A DNA stretch of 64,000 bases, from positions 3,682,071 to 3,746,070 of the forward strand of contig CP032507.1 in NCBI GenBank assembly GCA_008375315.1. Direction: 5' to 3'. Every line of letters starts with the position of its first letter. The stretch's first letter is position 1. Shown here one piece after another: positions 1 through 8,294 of this stretch. The stretch comes from Ectothiorhodospiraceae bacterium BW-2. Its GTDB lineage: Bacteria; Pseudomonadota; Gammaproteobacteria; Thiohalomonadales; Thiohalomonadaceae. The notes under the pieces were generated by a model that was not told where the DNA came from, did no database searches, and saw only the letters and a program-made list of their open reading frames with translations. Made by a program: the position numbers and the translations under genes.

Positions 1-706
1 CCACGCCAAATAGCTGTGCCATGCGCTCAGGCGTCAACACCTTTGCCGCCTCCCCCTCAGCGACCAGCTTCCCCTGCTGTAACAGCACCACTTTAGAGCT
101 AAAATGGGCCGCTAGCTGCAGATTATGCACCACAAGAAGCAGAGCCCCCCCCTGCTGGCAAAAGCGCTCTAACTGCTGCATAAGCTGTAGTTGATGCGCC
201 AAATCGAGCGCCGCCACCGGCTCATCCACCAAGAGAAGTTGCGGCTCACCGACTAGGACTCGCGCTAAGAGCAGCCGCGCCCGCTCCCCCCCCGAGAGGG
301 TATCGGCACGCCGTTTTCGCAAAGGGAGCAGATCGCACTCGGCCAATACCCGCTCAATGAAGGGGGCCGCCGCCCTCACGCTCTGCATTGAGCCGCCATA
401 GGGGTAGCGCCCTAGCGCCACCAACTGCTCCACCGAGACCCCCCAGGCGATCTCCCCCTGCTGTGCCAAATAGCCAATTTTTTGTGCCCGCTGCACCAGC
501 CCCCAGCGATGGAGCGGCTGCCCCTGCAACCAGATCTCGCCGCGACTTGGGGTCAGCAGCCCCGCTAATAGCTTCAACAGGGTCGATTTACCGGCACCAT
601 TCGGGCCGACCAGCGCCACCATCTCGCCGGCACCAACCCGACAGCTCACCCCCTGTAACAACAGGGTGCGCTGATAGCCAAACGAAATATCTTTAACCGT
701 TAACAT
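1..706 (-). CDS. btuD: Cobalamin-type ABC transporter ATP-binding protein (BtuD/FhuC-like), cut by the window edge
   Basis: Energises import of cobalamin through the BtuC permease at the inner membrane. Translating the minus strand from the ATG at 706-704 gives a Walker A (GPNGAGKST), the ABC signature LSGGE, a Walker B ending LLLVDEP and the H-loop His in VVHNL, so the nucleotide-binding domain is nearly complete; only the C-terminus lies outside the window. GAGGG sits about 4 bases before the ATG. The gene starts 24 bases after the btuC stop and is the last visible gene of the btuB-btuF-btuC-btuD operon, which places it under the cobalamin riboswitch. By sequence alone it could serve a siderophore system; the riboswitch and neighbours favour B12. 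Confidence 0.88.
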   Translation of the reverse strand, partial: MLTVKDISFGYQRTLLLQGVSCRVGAGEMVALVGPNGAGKSTLLKLLAGLLTPSRGEIWLQGQPLHRWGLVQRAQKIGYLAQQGEIAWGVSVEQLVALGRYPYGGSMQSVRAAAPFIERVLAECDLLPLRKRRADTLSGGERARLLLARVLVGEPQLLLVDEPVAALDLAHQLQLMQQLERFCQQGGALLLVVHNLQLAAHFSSKVVLLQQGKLVAEGEAAKVLTPERMAQLFGV

Positions 707-730
707 CAACCCTCAACCACGCCTCCCCAC

Positions 731-1705
731 TCAGCGCCGCAAGATTAGCCACAAAAAGAGCGGCGCTCCCAGCAGCGCCGTCACGACCCCCACCTTAAGA
801 TCGCCATGAGTCGGCAATAGGCGGGTAACGATGTCGGCCAAGAGTAGCAGAGTAGCGCCACCGAGGGCACTCACCCCCAGTAGATCGGAGGGCTGCTCCC
901 CGACCCAGAGCCGCATCAGATGAGGCACCACCAGCCCGATAAAGCCGATAGCGCCACACACCGCCACCACCGGCCCAACCGTTAAGGCAGTACCCACTAA
1001 GACCACCAAACGCAAGCGAGTTAAATCGACCCCTAACGTCGCTGCACTCTCCTCCCCTAGCGTTAACGCATCAAGCGCTCGACCACTACGCCACAGCAGT
1101 AGCGCCCCCACTCCCACCCCCGGCAGCAGCAGCCAAAACTCGTGCCACGAGAGGTTAGCGAGCGAGCCGAGCAGCCATAACAGCATCTCTTTCACCGCAT
1201 AGGCGCTCGGCGCTAAATTGAGCAGTAGCGAGATTAGCGCCATCGCCAATGAGTTCACCGCAATACCGGCCAAAATGAGCGTTAGCGTAGAGATACCGCC
1301 GCCGGCCAAACGATAGACCACAACCGTCACCAACAGCGCACCGATCACCCCCCCGAGCGGCAGCGCCAACGGCCAGAGCAGATAGAGACCAAAATAGAGG
1401 CTAATGACCGCCCCAAGCGCCGCCCCCGAAGCGCTGCCCATCAGTTCGGGCGCCGCTAACGGGTTACGCAGTAGCCCCTGCATCACCGCTCCGGCTAAAC
1501 CGAGTGCCGCGCCAGCCGTTAGCGCGATGAGCGTGCGCGGTAACCGAATTTCGACCAAAATCGTCACAAAGGGGTGCGCCTCACCCGACCACCAGCGCTG
1601 TAGCGTTTCGAGTAACGGTAGCGGCTCCGCCCCAAGCGTCAATGAGAGTAGCGAGAGCAGTAGCAGCGGCAGCCCCCCCCATACCACTCGATACCCCCCG
1701 ATCAC
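731..1705 (-). CDS. btuC: Cobalamin ABC transporter permease (BtuC, FecCD family)
   Basis: Inner-membrane permease of a B12-type importer, 324 residues, the usual length for FecCD permeases. It is very hydrophobic with about ten membrane segments. Family motifs visible are RLPRTL near residue 55, the Gly/Ala-rich AALGLAGAVMQGLLRNPLA stretch, and GFIGLVVPHLMR near residue 260 (coupling region to the ATPase). The start is a GTG at 1705 whose GTGA overlaps the btuF stop by 4 bases; a strong GGAGAGGAGG lies just upstream, supporting this start and translational coupling. It follows btuF and precedes btuD in the riboswitch-controlled operon. Confidence 0.9.
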   Translation of the reverse strand: MIGGYRVVWGGLPLLLLSLLSLTLGAEPLPLLETLQRWWSGEAHPFVTILVEIRLPRTLIALTAGAALGLAGAVMQGLLRNPLAAPELMGSASGAALGAVISLYFGLYLLWPLALPLGGVIGALLVTVVVYRLAGGGISTLTLILAGIAVNSLAMALISLLLNLAPSAYAVKEMLLWLLGSLANLSWHEFWLLLPGVGVGALLLWRSGRALDALTLGEESAATLGVDLTRLRLVVLVGTALTVGPVVAVCGAIGFIGLVVPHLMRLWVGEQPSDLLGVSALGGATLLLLADIVTRLLPTHGDLKVGVVTALLGAPLFLWLILRR

Positions 1706-2541
1706 TGCCTCCTCTCCCTACGAATATGGTAGAGCTGCTCAATCGCCTCGGCGATCTGTGGCGTAGCGCAGATCCAGTAGCGATAGTCGATATCGATCAC
1801 CTGACGCCCCGCCATTAACCGCCTCAGCGCCGGGTGCTGTAGCAGCAGTTCGGCACGAGAGAGGGGTTCGCTACCGTAACGGGAGGTAAAGATTTGGCTA
1901 GGCTCTGCCACCACCAGATGCTCCAGCGCTATCGGCGCATACCCCTCCACCCCTAAATCGGCCGCCACATTACGCCAACCCGCTAGCTCCAGCGCCGTAT
2001 GTTGCAAGGTATCACGACCGGTCGTGTAGCCATCGGGCTGAAAAAAGAGCGCCGCAACCCTCTCCGATTCGTTGGACGGCACAATGCGTGACAGACGCTG
2101 AGCCAGCGCCCGACTCACCCTCTGCCCTCGCTGCGCCGTACCTAGCCAGTGGGCGACCTGTTCGATAGTGGCCCTAATCGCCTCAATCGTCGTTGCAGCG
2201 GCCACGATCTCGACCCTTATCCCAAGCTGGCGTAGCTGCTGCAGTAGCTGCGGTGAACTATATTGGTGAGCTAACACCAGATCGGGCTGTCGCGCCAAAA
2301 TCTCCTCGACTCGACCCCGATGGGCTTGAAATCGGGCCGCAGTTGCCGCCATCAACGAACTCTGTGGCTGCTGCACCAGATAGCTGACGGCGGCAATCTG
2401 TTCGGCATCGGCTAGCAGCAGCAGTAGCTGATCGCTACAGAGATTGACCGACACGACCCGCTGCGGCACCTCCCCCCTAACCGCACCGACCACCATCAGG
2501 AGGGCTAAGAGGGGTAACCACTGAGCAGCCTTGCGCCTCAT
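1702..2541 (-). CDS. btuF: Periplasmic cobalamin-binding protein (BtuF-like)
   Basis: Periplasmic substrate-binding protein that captures cobalamin after BtuB and hands it to BtuCD. The 279 residues begin with a signal peptide (basic MRRKAAQW, hydrophobic LLALLMVVGAV, cleavage near VRGE) and continue with the PeripBP_2 pattern: RVVSVNLCSDQLLLLLA at the start of the mature protein, then EILARQPDLVLAHQY. Its ATG directly abuts the btuB TAG stop and its stop overlaps the btuC GTG, so all four genes appear to be one transcript. The family includes siderophore binders; operon context and the upstream riboswitch decide for B12. Confidence 0.85.
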   Translation of the reverse strand: MRRKAAQWLPLLALLMVVGAVRGEVPQRVVSVNLCSDQLLLLLADAEQIAAVSYLVQQPQSSLMAATAARFQAHRGRVEEILARQPDLVLAHQYSSPQLLQQLRQLGIRVEIVAAATTIEAIRATIEQVAHWLGTAQRGQRVSRALAQRLSRIVPSNESERVAALFFQPDGYTTGRDTLQHTALELAGWRNVAADLGVEGYAPIALEHLVVAEPSQIFTSRYGSEPLSRAELLLQHPALRRLMAGRQVIDIDYRYWICATPQIAEAIEQLYHIRRERRQ

Positions 2542-4392
2542 CTACTGCCCCATGTTAAAACTCACCATCCAGCTTCGCCCATCAGTGTGGTAGCCCTTAA
2601 TTTGCTGGTACTCCCTGTCGAGCAGATTACTCACCTTCGCCTCTAACTGCAGATGGCGATGGAGACGGTAATCGAAGCGCAGATCGAGCGTGGCATAGCC
2701 GCCAACCTCAGTTAAGTTCTGCTTATCGCTATAGCTGCCACCGCGACCATTGAGCTGTGTCGCTAGACCATAGTGCGCCTCTCGATAGCCGATCTGTAAC
2801 CGACCGCTCTGCTGTGGTCGATTCGGCAACAACTTATCACTAGCCACATCTCGTGGTGTGAGCCAAGTGTAGAACAGTTCACTAAACCACCCCCCGTTTT
2901 GCCAATCGAGCTCTAACTCAACCCCCTCAATCATCGCCTGATCGACATTGGCATTAGTCGCCTCGCTAATGAGATTAAACTCAGCATCATACTCGGCCGG
3001 AAGATAGATAATCATCTCATCAATGCGATTACGAAAGCCGCGTAGCGCCCACTGACTCGCCCCATACTCGCCCTTTAACCCCAGCTCAAACGAACGCGAT
3101 CTCTCAACCGCCAGCTCGGGATTGCCGCCATAGCCATAGAGATCGAGAAAATGGGGGGCACGAAAGGCGGTGCCAAAGCCTGCGGTGAGTTGAAACCGAG
3201 GCACAAAGCGCCAACCCCACTCCACATTGCCACTTTGATACTCCCCATAGGCGTCGTTATCGTCCCACCGGCCACCGATAGCGACGCTGTAGTTCAACTC
3301 CTCATGCAGATAGTTCATAAATAGCGCCCGATTATCGCGCTCACTCTGGCTAAACACCGCATCGCGTCCACCCACGCCATCACCGAGCCACTCGCCCCCC
3401 ACCGTCAACAGCCCCCTATCGCTTAGATAGAGGTTGTTCTGCCAGTTTAACTGCTGGCGTCGGGTGTGGTACTGATAGGTTGAGAGGCCATCGGCCAAAA
3501 AGTCGCGACTATCGCGGCTATAACCTAGGGTGAGCCCCATATCCCAGCTCTCGTTAACCACCCAATCAACCCCTAGCTCCCCTGAGCGCAGAGAAGTTTC
3601 GGTCGTATCATCAACAGTCAGCCCCCCCCACTCGGGGGAGGTATCGTAGTCCGCCTCGCCGTCACTCAAAAGCAGAGTGAACCGACTCTTAAACCGCTCG
3701 CCATACCCCTCACGCCAACTGAGGCTAGCGCTGGTCTGCTGATAGCCATCGTTATCGGGGTGACTCCCCGCCATCGCTGAAAAACCATCACTACGACGAC
3801 CGCTAAGCTGCATCGACAGCGAGCGCTCCCCCGCTGTCGCCTGTAGCAGCGCACGGGTGTGGTAAGTAGCGTCACTCCCCACCCCCAGACGAACTTGGGT
3901 TCGGTTCGCCTCACTACGGCGGGTAATAAGGTGGATCACCCCGCCGACGGCATCGGCACCATAGAGCTGGGAACGGGGGCCTCGGACTATCTCAATTCGT
4001 TCGATTTGCGCCGGATCGATAAGCTCTAAAGGGGCCGAACCAGAGGTCGATTCGTTAATGCGCACCCCATCGAGCAGCACAACCGTATGTTTTGAGGCCG
4101 TCCCTCGCAACATCATCGACCCAACCTGCCCCGCCGGCCCCTGATTAGAGACGACCACCCCTGGCAGACCATTGAGCAGTTCGGTCAGATCACGCGGCTG
4201 CTGGCGGGCGATCTCTTCAGAGGTGATCACCGTCACTGCAGCGACGGTGGCATTGAGCGTCTGCGGCATCCGGTTAGCCGTGACATAGAGGGGGTCTAGT
4301 TGCAGATCAGCGGCATTGAGACCAGAAGAGATCGTAGAGACAGCGAGAGTGAGTGTCGCCACTGTGGCGACGGGTAAATATTGAGGTAGCAT
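2542..4392 (-). CDS. btuB: TonB-dependent outer-membrane cobalamin receptor (BtuB)
   Basis: Outer-membrane TonB-dependent receptor for vitamin B12. I place the start at the ATG at 4392-4390, preceded by GGAG with a 9-base gap; an in-frame start upstream at 4452 would precede and spoil the signal peptide MLPQYLPVATVATLTLA...LNA. The mature N-terminus has a TonB-box-like segment (PLYVTANR), then the plug domain (ITSEEIARQQPRDLTELLNGLPGV, VLLDGVRIN, IERIEIVRGPRSQLYG) and a beta-barrel ending in an aromatic-rich strand (SWMVSFNMGQ). About 616 residues, normal for BtuB. It is the first gene after a cobalamin riboswitch, which is expected to switch expression off when B12 is plentiful. Confidence 0.92.
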   Translation of the reverse strand: MLPQYLPVATVATLTLAVSTISSGLNAADLQLDPLYVTANRMPQTLNATVAAVTVITSEEIARQQPRDLTELLNGLPGVVVSNQGPAGQVGSMMLRGTASKHTVVLLDGVRINESTSGSAPLELIDPAQIERIEIVRGPRSQLYGADAVGGVIHLITRRSEANRTQVRLGVGSDATYHTRALLQATAGERSLSMQLSGRRSDGFSAMAGSHPDNDGYQQTSASLSWREGYGERFKSRFTLLLSDGEADYDTSPEWGGLTVDDTTETSLRSGELGVDWVVNESWDMGLTLGYSRDSRDFLADGLSTYQYHTRRQQLNWQNNLYLSDRGLLTVGGEWLGDGVGGRDAVFSQSERDNRALFMNYLHEELNYSVAIGGRWDDNDAYGEYQSGNVEWGWRFVPRFQLTAGFGTAFRAPHFLDLYGYGGNPELAVERSRSFELGLKGEYGASQWALRGFRNRIDEMIIYLPAEYDAEFNLISEATNANVDQAMIEGVELELDWQNGGWFSELFYTWLTPRDVASDKLLPNRPQQSGRLQIGYREAHYGLATQLNGRGGSYSDKQNLTEVGGYATLDLRFDYRLHRHLQLEAKVSNLLDREYQQIKGYHTDGRSWMVSFNMGQ

Positions 4393-4537
4393 CAATTTTC
4401 GCTCCGTTACATTGAGAAGTGACTCTGCGTAACCCAAAACCGGAGCGATCACTCACCACCCGCAGCTTTACCGTTACGCGCCAATGCGCCAGCAACGGAA
4501 AACCGCTCTGCAACATACCCCGTACCGCAGATTGTGA

Positions 4538-4732
4538 CGCTGACAAGGCAGGTCTCCTGGCTCACAGATCACCACCGTAACCCCCTTCCCAACGCCTCTA
4601 TTCGGTAAGCGCCAGTGGTTTTTGGTTACGATTCACTGTTTACAGTTGCGGGGACAGCCGGGGAGTGCGGTCATCTATCGACCCTACCCCGTTCCCTTTT
4701 AATCCCTAAGGACACCTTGTCGGTAGCGCTAT
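4538..4732 (-). promoter_or_regulatory. Cobalamin (AdoCbl) riboswitch
   Basis: Read on the minus strand, the leader of btuB contains the conserved cobalamin riboswitch elements in order: GGGAACGGGG (about 4698-4689), GCTGTCCCCGCAACTGTAA (about 4658-4640), the CCACTG block, GGGAAGG, and the complete B12 box AGCCAGGAGACCTGCC at about 4558-4543. It ends roughly 150 bases before the btuB ATG. Cobalamin binding should repress the btuBFCD operon. Exact 5' and 3' limits are estimated from the conserved blocks. Confidence 0.94.
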
Positions 4733-4900
4733 TGTAAGTGAAGTCTAACCAGACAACAACCTAGCTGCGTGCCATGGCTGTGATCAGAAATCGGCTCTTT
4801 ACTGTTGCGGGAAGAGCCGGTAAGTGAGGTACACTATGCCCTCACCCCGTTCTCTTTTAATCTGGATGACAAACGAAGTCTAACCATGCAACAACCTAGT
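4641..4900. repeat. Degenerate direct repeat spanning half of the riboswitch and the tsaC start
   Basis: Bases 4641-4767 and 4799-4900 align with a gap of roughly ten bases and scattered mismatches. Shared blocks in order are GTTGCGGG, AGCCGG, CCCCGTTC.CTTTTAAT, GAAGTCTAACCA and CAACAACCTAG. Copy 1 is the 5' half of the cobalamin riboswitch read on the other strand; copy 2 runs up to and into the first codons of tsaC. It looks like an old tandem duplication of the btuB-tsaC intergenic region. Confidence 0.75.
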
Positions 4901-5443
4901 CGTTTTCAGCTACAAACTGCCTGCCGCGCACTCTCTAACGGCGGTGTGGTTGCCTATCCTACCGAAGCGGTATGGGGGCTCGGTTGCGATCCTCTCCACT
5001 CAACAGCTTTACAGCAACTACTAACGCTTAAACGGCGCCGTGCTGATAAGGGGTTAATTCTCATTGCGGCCACTATCGAACAGCTCTCCCCCTTTTGGCA
5101 CCCCGACTTTACCCCTACCCCTGAGATGTTAGCTAGCTGGCCCGGCCCTCACACCTGGCTAGTTCCTAAGCATCCACAGTTACCCCCTCTGCTATCGGGA
5201 GAGCATCAGACCATTGCCGTTCGGGTGAGCGCCCATCTTGGTGTCATTGCGCTCTGCCAAGCTTTTGGGGGGGCAATCACCTCCACGAGTGCTAATCGCA
5301 GCGGCGGCTCAGCGGCTATCACCGAGCGACAGTGCCGTCACCGTTTCGGTAATCGTATCCACTACCTGTCCGGCCCAACAGGGGGGGCAGCTCGCCCTAG
5401 TACCATTCGTCACGCCCTCAGCGGAGCTTGGATAAGGAGATAG
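4886..5443 (+). CDS. tsaC: Threonylcarbamoyl-AMP synthase (TsaC, YrdC/Sua5 family)
   Basis: Makes threonylcarbamoyl-AMP from threonine, bicarbonate and ATP, the first step of the t6A37 modification of ANN-decoding tRNAs. From the ATG at 4886 the protein is 185 residues, typical of the short TsaC form without a Sua5 domain. Motifs: VVAYPTEAVWGLGCDP near the N-terminus, LKRRRADKGLILIAA (nucleotide/threonine pocket) and ITSTSANRSGG near residue 135. An earlier in-frame start at 4805 would translate the duplicated riboswitch-like repeat and is rejected. tsaD follows at once, so the pair probably forms a t6A operon. Confidence 0.92.
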   Translation: MQQPSRFQLQTACRALSNGGVVAYPTEAVWGLGCDPLHSTALQQLLTLKRRRADKGLILIAATIEQLSPFWHPDFTPTPEMLASWPGPHTWLVPKHPQLPPLLSGEHQTIAVRVSAHLGVIALCQAFGGAITSTSANRSGGSAAITERQCRHRFGNRIHYLSGPTGGAARPSTIRHALSGAWIRR

Positions 5444-5449
5444 TTGGTT

Positions 5450-6463
5450 ATGTTAGTTCTCGGCATCGAAACCTCCTGCGATGAGAGCGGTATCGCCCTC
5501 TACGACAGTGACACCCATCAGGTTAACCACCAGCTATTTAGCCAAATCGAACTGCACGCCCGCTATGGCGGGGTGGTTCCCGAACTCGCCTCCCGCGACC
5601 ATATCCGTCGAATATTACCCCTGCTGCAGCAGCTATTAGAGCAGCAGCAGGTGGCACTCAGTGAGTTAGAGGGTATCGCCTATACCGCTGGCCCCGGACT
5701 GATTGGTGCCTTAATGGTCGGTGCCGCTATCGGTCGCTCGCTCGCCTTTAGTCTCAATATTGCTGCAGTCGCAGTACACCACATGGAGGGGCATCTGCTA
5801 GCGCCGATGCTAGAGCCTCTGCCGCCGACATTCCCTTTTACCGCGCTGCTCGTCTCGGGCGGCCATACGCTGCTGGTCGATGTGAACGGCATCGGAGAGT
5901 ATGCCATTATCGGCGAGTCGCTTGATGATGCCGCCGGTGAGGCGTTTGATAAAACGGCCAAGCTGCTCGATTTGGGCTACCCCGGTGGCCCCGCTATCGC
6001 TAAGGCGGCTGCCGCAGGTGACCCCCATCGCTGGCGCTTTCCGCGTCCGATGACCGATCGTCCAGGGCTCGACTTCAGTTTTAGTGGCCTCAAGACCTTT
6101 ACGCTGAATACTTGGCAGAGCGGCTCACAAACAGCGGCAGATCGCAACGATATTGCCGCTGCGTTTGAAGAGGCGGTAGTCGATACTTTAGCCATAAAGT
6201 GCCGCCGTGCGATGCAGCAGACCGGCCATCGCCAGCTAGTGATAGCCGGTGGCGTCAGTGCCAATCAAAAGCTACGCCAGCGACTACAGCAACAGGCAGA
6301 TAAGTACCGATTTGAACTCTACTACCCCCGAGCCGAATTTTGTACCGATAATGGTGCCATGATCGCCTACGCCGGTTACTGTCGTCTAGCCGCCGGAGAG
6401 CGAGCCGAGCCCCACTTTAGCCCCCGTCCGCGCTGGCCGCTAGATCAGCTAACGCCACCGTGA
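5450..6463 (+). CDS. tsaD: tRNA N6-adenosine threonylcarbamoyltransferase (TsaD/Gcp)
   Basis: Transfers the threonylcarbamoyl group from TC-AMP to A37 of tRNA, acting with TsaB and TsaE, which are not in this window. About 337 residues of ASKHA fold. Motifs: [10 protein letters not shown] at the N-terminus, the metal-binding [16 protein letters not shown], the [17 protein letters not shown] block, GGPAIAKAA, and [13 protein letters not shown] at the C-terminus. The ATG at 5450 has AAGGAGA nine bases upstream; a TTG at 5444 is too close to that ribosome-binding site. It follows tsaC with six bases between stop and ATG. Confidence 0.95.
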   Translation: MLVLGIETSCDESGIALYDSDTHQVNHQLFSQIELHARYGGVVPELASRDHIRRILPLLQQLLEQQQVALSELEGIAYTAGPGLIGALMVGAAIGRSLAFSLNIAAVAVHHMEGHLLAPMLEPLPPTFPFTALLVSGGHTLLVDVNGIGEYAIIGESLDDAAGEAFDKTAKLLDLGYPGGPAIAKAAAAGDPHRWRFPRPMTDRPGLDFSFSGLKTFTLNTWQSGSQTAADRNDIAAAFEEAVVDTLAIKCRRAMQQTGHRQLVIAGGVSANQKLRQRLQQQADKYRFELYYPRAEFCTDNGAMIAYAGYCRLAAGERAEPHFSPRPRWPLDQLTPP

Positions 6464-6497
6464 ACAATGTTTGGCACTGTTAATGGCTCTATCTCGG

Positions 6498-7076
6498 TCA
6501 ATCAAGATGACTCAGCGGGAAGCTAAAAATCGGGGTGGCAAACTTATCGGTACGCACTCTCGCTAACACCTTATTGGTGACGACAATCTCGCCACTGGCC
6601 AGATCGCGAATGTAGTAGCGACACTCACTGATACCGTGGTACATATTGACCGCCAAAATGTCGATTTGAGCCGTCTCCGAGGTATCGCTTAAATTAACCA
6701 GCGGTAACGAGAGGCCAAAGGTGTCGGTATCGGTTCCTATCGACTGAAAGAAGAGCTCTAGCTCAATGTCGGCCTCCGCTCTCTCTTTGGTCACAACAAT
6801 CGCAAATCGCTGCTCTAAGCCGGTGGCTATCAGACGCTGAGCGTAGTCGAGCAGGGCACCGGTTTTAATAAAATGGCTCTGTAGATAGACCCTCTTGCCA
6901 GCGAGCGGCAGAAACTCCTCCTCCGGCAGGGAGAGCACCATCTTCTCTAAGCTGTAGCTAATCAGTCGCTGTTCGGTAGAGCCGTTGTAGTGATCCACCA
7001 CCTGTCGGGTAGAGCAGCCAGCGACTGCCAGTACCATTAGCCCCACCACCGATACTTTTCGTAAACACCAAAACAT
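6498..7076 (-). CDS. Putative lipoprotein of unknown function
   Basis: A 192-residue protein with a lipoprotein signal peptide (hydrophobic VVGLMVLAVAGC, lipobox LAVAGC, acylation Cys near residue 21) and no other membrane segment. I do not recognise the mature domain; it is mixed alpha/beta with a long helix-like part followed by acidic strands (ADIELELFF) and no catalytic motif I can name. It follows the response regulator gene with 11 bases between them, so the two are probably cotranscribed. The next Asp after the lipobox Cys is several residues away, which favours outer-membrane sorting, though this is inference. Confidence 0.72.
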   Translation of the reverse strand: MFWCLRKVSVVGLMVLAVAGCSTRQVVDHYNGSTEQRLISYSLEKMVLSLPEEEFLPLAGKRVYLQSHFIKTGALLDYAQRLIATGLEQRFAIVVTKERAEADIELELFFQSIGTDTDTFGLSLPLVNLSDTSETAQIDILAVNMYHGISECRYYIRDLASGEIVVTNKVLARVRTDKFATPIFSFPLSHLD

Positions 7077-7087
7077 ACCCTTACCCC

Positions 7088-8200
7088 CTAAAAGAAAGCG
7101 ATGCCACCGGAGTTATCAGCCGCCGCCTCCTCCTGAGCTGGAGAGCGCATCGTCTCAATCACGCGCGATAGCTCCTCATCCATCCCCAGACTCTGCCGAA
7201 ACAGAGTATCGACTTCGGCTAGATGGCTATCGGCAATGGCCGAGAGCTGATCCTCCTGCTCGACAGTTAAGATCGCAGTTGCCCCCAAATTGGCTAGCTC
7301 TTGGTGGGTCTGCTCCACTAAATCTTCAAAAATTTTAGCGACTGAGAGGTTGAGCTGGTGGTTCTGCGCACGATATTTATCGATCACCCGATGAAACGCC
7401 TCCACCCCCTCTATCGCCCTCATTCCCGCCTCAAAGCCATCCATGAGCATCGCTAAATTATCGACATCGCTCTGCAACTTATCCACCAAGAGTGATGCAC
7501 AGCCCCAGTTAAACACCGCTCGGTCGTGACCGAAACGGTAGATACGATCCTCATCTTGCAGCATCTGCAGCACGCTATTAGATATCTCATGGTTAATAGC
7601 GTTATCGGAGAGAAAGAGGTGATTTTGATCGGTGTGAATGTATAGGGTCGCCCGAGTACCAAACCCCCTCGTGACGACAAATAGGTTCTCACACAACGTC
7701 TTAACATCGCTGCAACTAAACGCCTTTTGCAGAAAACGGCAGATAGAGTAAACCTTAGCGTTATCGTTTTGCAGCGTCATCAGTGCCGAGGTCGTCAGTT
7801 GCAGACTATCCTCGACCTCTAACCGCTGCTTAGCGAGCGTCAGCTCATGCTTCACCTTGTTGTAGAGATCTTCGACCAAAAACGGCTTAGTAATGTAGGC
7901 CGCTGCACCGACATCGTAGCCGCGAAAGATATCCTCACCACTCTTCTTGCCACTCAAGAAGAGTACCGGTGTCCTAGCCCCTGCGTCGGAGCGCTTAATC
8001 TGTTGGCACACTTCATAGCCATCTATCGTTGGCATATTGACATCAAGCAGCACCAGATCGGGCGAACGCTGGTTAAAGGCCTGAATCGCGGCCTCACCGT
8101 TATTGACCACTAGCGTCTGAAACTCATCAAAGATATCGACCACCAGATCGGTTATCAACTCATCATCGTCGGCAATCAGAAGAATCGGTTTGGTTATCAT
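7088..8200 (-). CDS. Response regulator with N-terminal receiver domain and unassigned C-terminal region
   Basis: About 370 residues. Residues 1-125 are a CheY-like receiver: the acidic pocket is DDD near residues 11-13, the phosphoacceptor Asp53 is in LLDVNMP, and the conserved Lys is in YITKPF. The remaining roughly 245 residues match no output domain I recognise: no HTH, GGDEF, EAL or HD-GYP motif is visible. They begin with a likely coiled coil and end in a helical acidic tail. I use the ATG at 8200; a GTG at 8221 is possible. A lipoprotein gene follows and may be the partner of this signalling protein. Confidence 0.82.
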   Translation of the reverse strand: MITKPILLIADDDELITDLVVDIFDEFQTLVVNNGEAAIQAFNQRSPDLVLLDVNMPTIDGYEVCQQIKRSDAGARTPVLFLSGKKSGEDIFRGYDVGAAAYITKPFLVEDLYNKVKHELTLAKQRLEVEDSLQLTTSALMTLQNDNAKVYSICRFLQKAFSCSDVKTLCENLFVVTRGFGTRATLYIHTDQNHLFLSDNAINHEISNSVLQMLQDEDRIYRFGHDRAVFNWGCASLLVDKLQSDVDNLAMLMDGFEAGMRAIEGVEAFHRVIDKYRAQNHQLNLSVAKIFEDLVEQTHQELANLGATAILTVEQEDQLSAIADSHLAEVDTLFRQSLGMDEELSRVIETMRSPAQEEAAADNSGGIAFF

Positions 8201-8294
8201 GGATAGCTGCTTTTCCCTCACTCTCAGCGTTGAACTTCAAATTTTGGGGGTATGCTAGCATAAACACGAAAATATTTTGCGTCCCCATCACGAA

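Noticed and set aside
388-696. Plus-strand open frame opposite the BtuD gene
   Set aside because: Low-complexity Pro/Ala/Arg translation typical of an antisense shadow; the minus strand encodes a clear ABC ATPase.
4805-4885. N-terminal extension of TsaC
   Set aside because: It would translate the degenerate riboswitch-like repeat; the family N-terminus fits the ATG at 4886.
5444-5449. TTG start for TsaD
   Set aside because: Only three bases from the AAGGAGA ribosome-binding site; the ATG at 5450 has proper spacing and gives the normal N-terminus.
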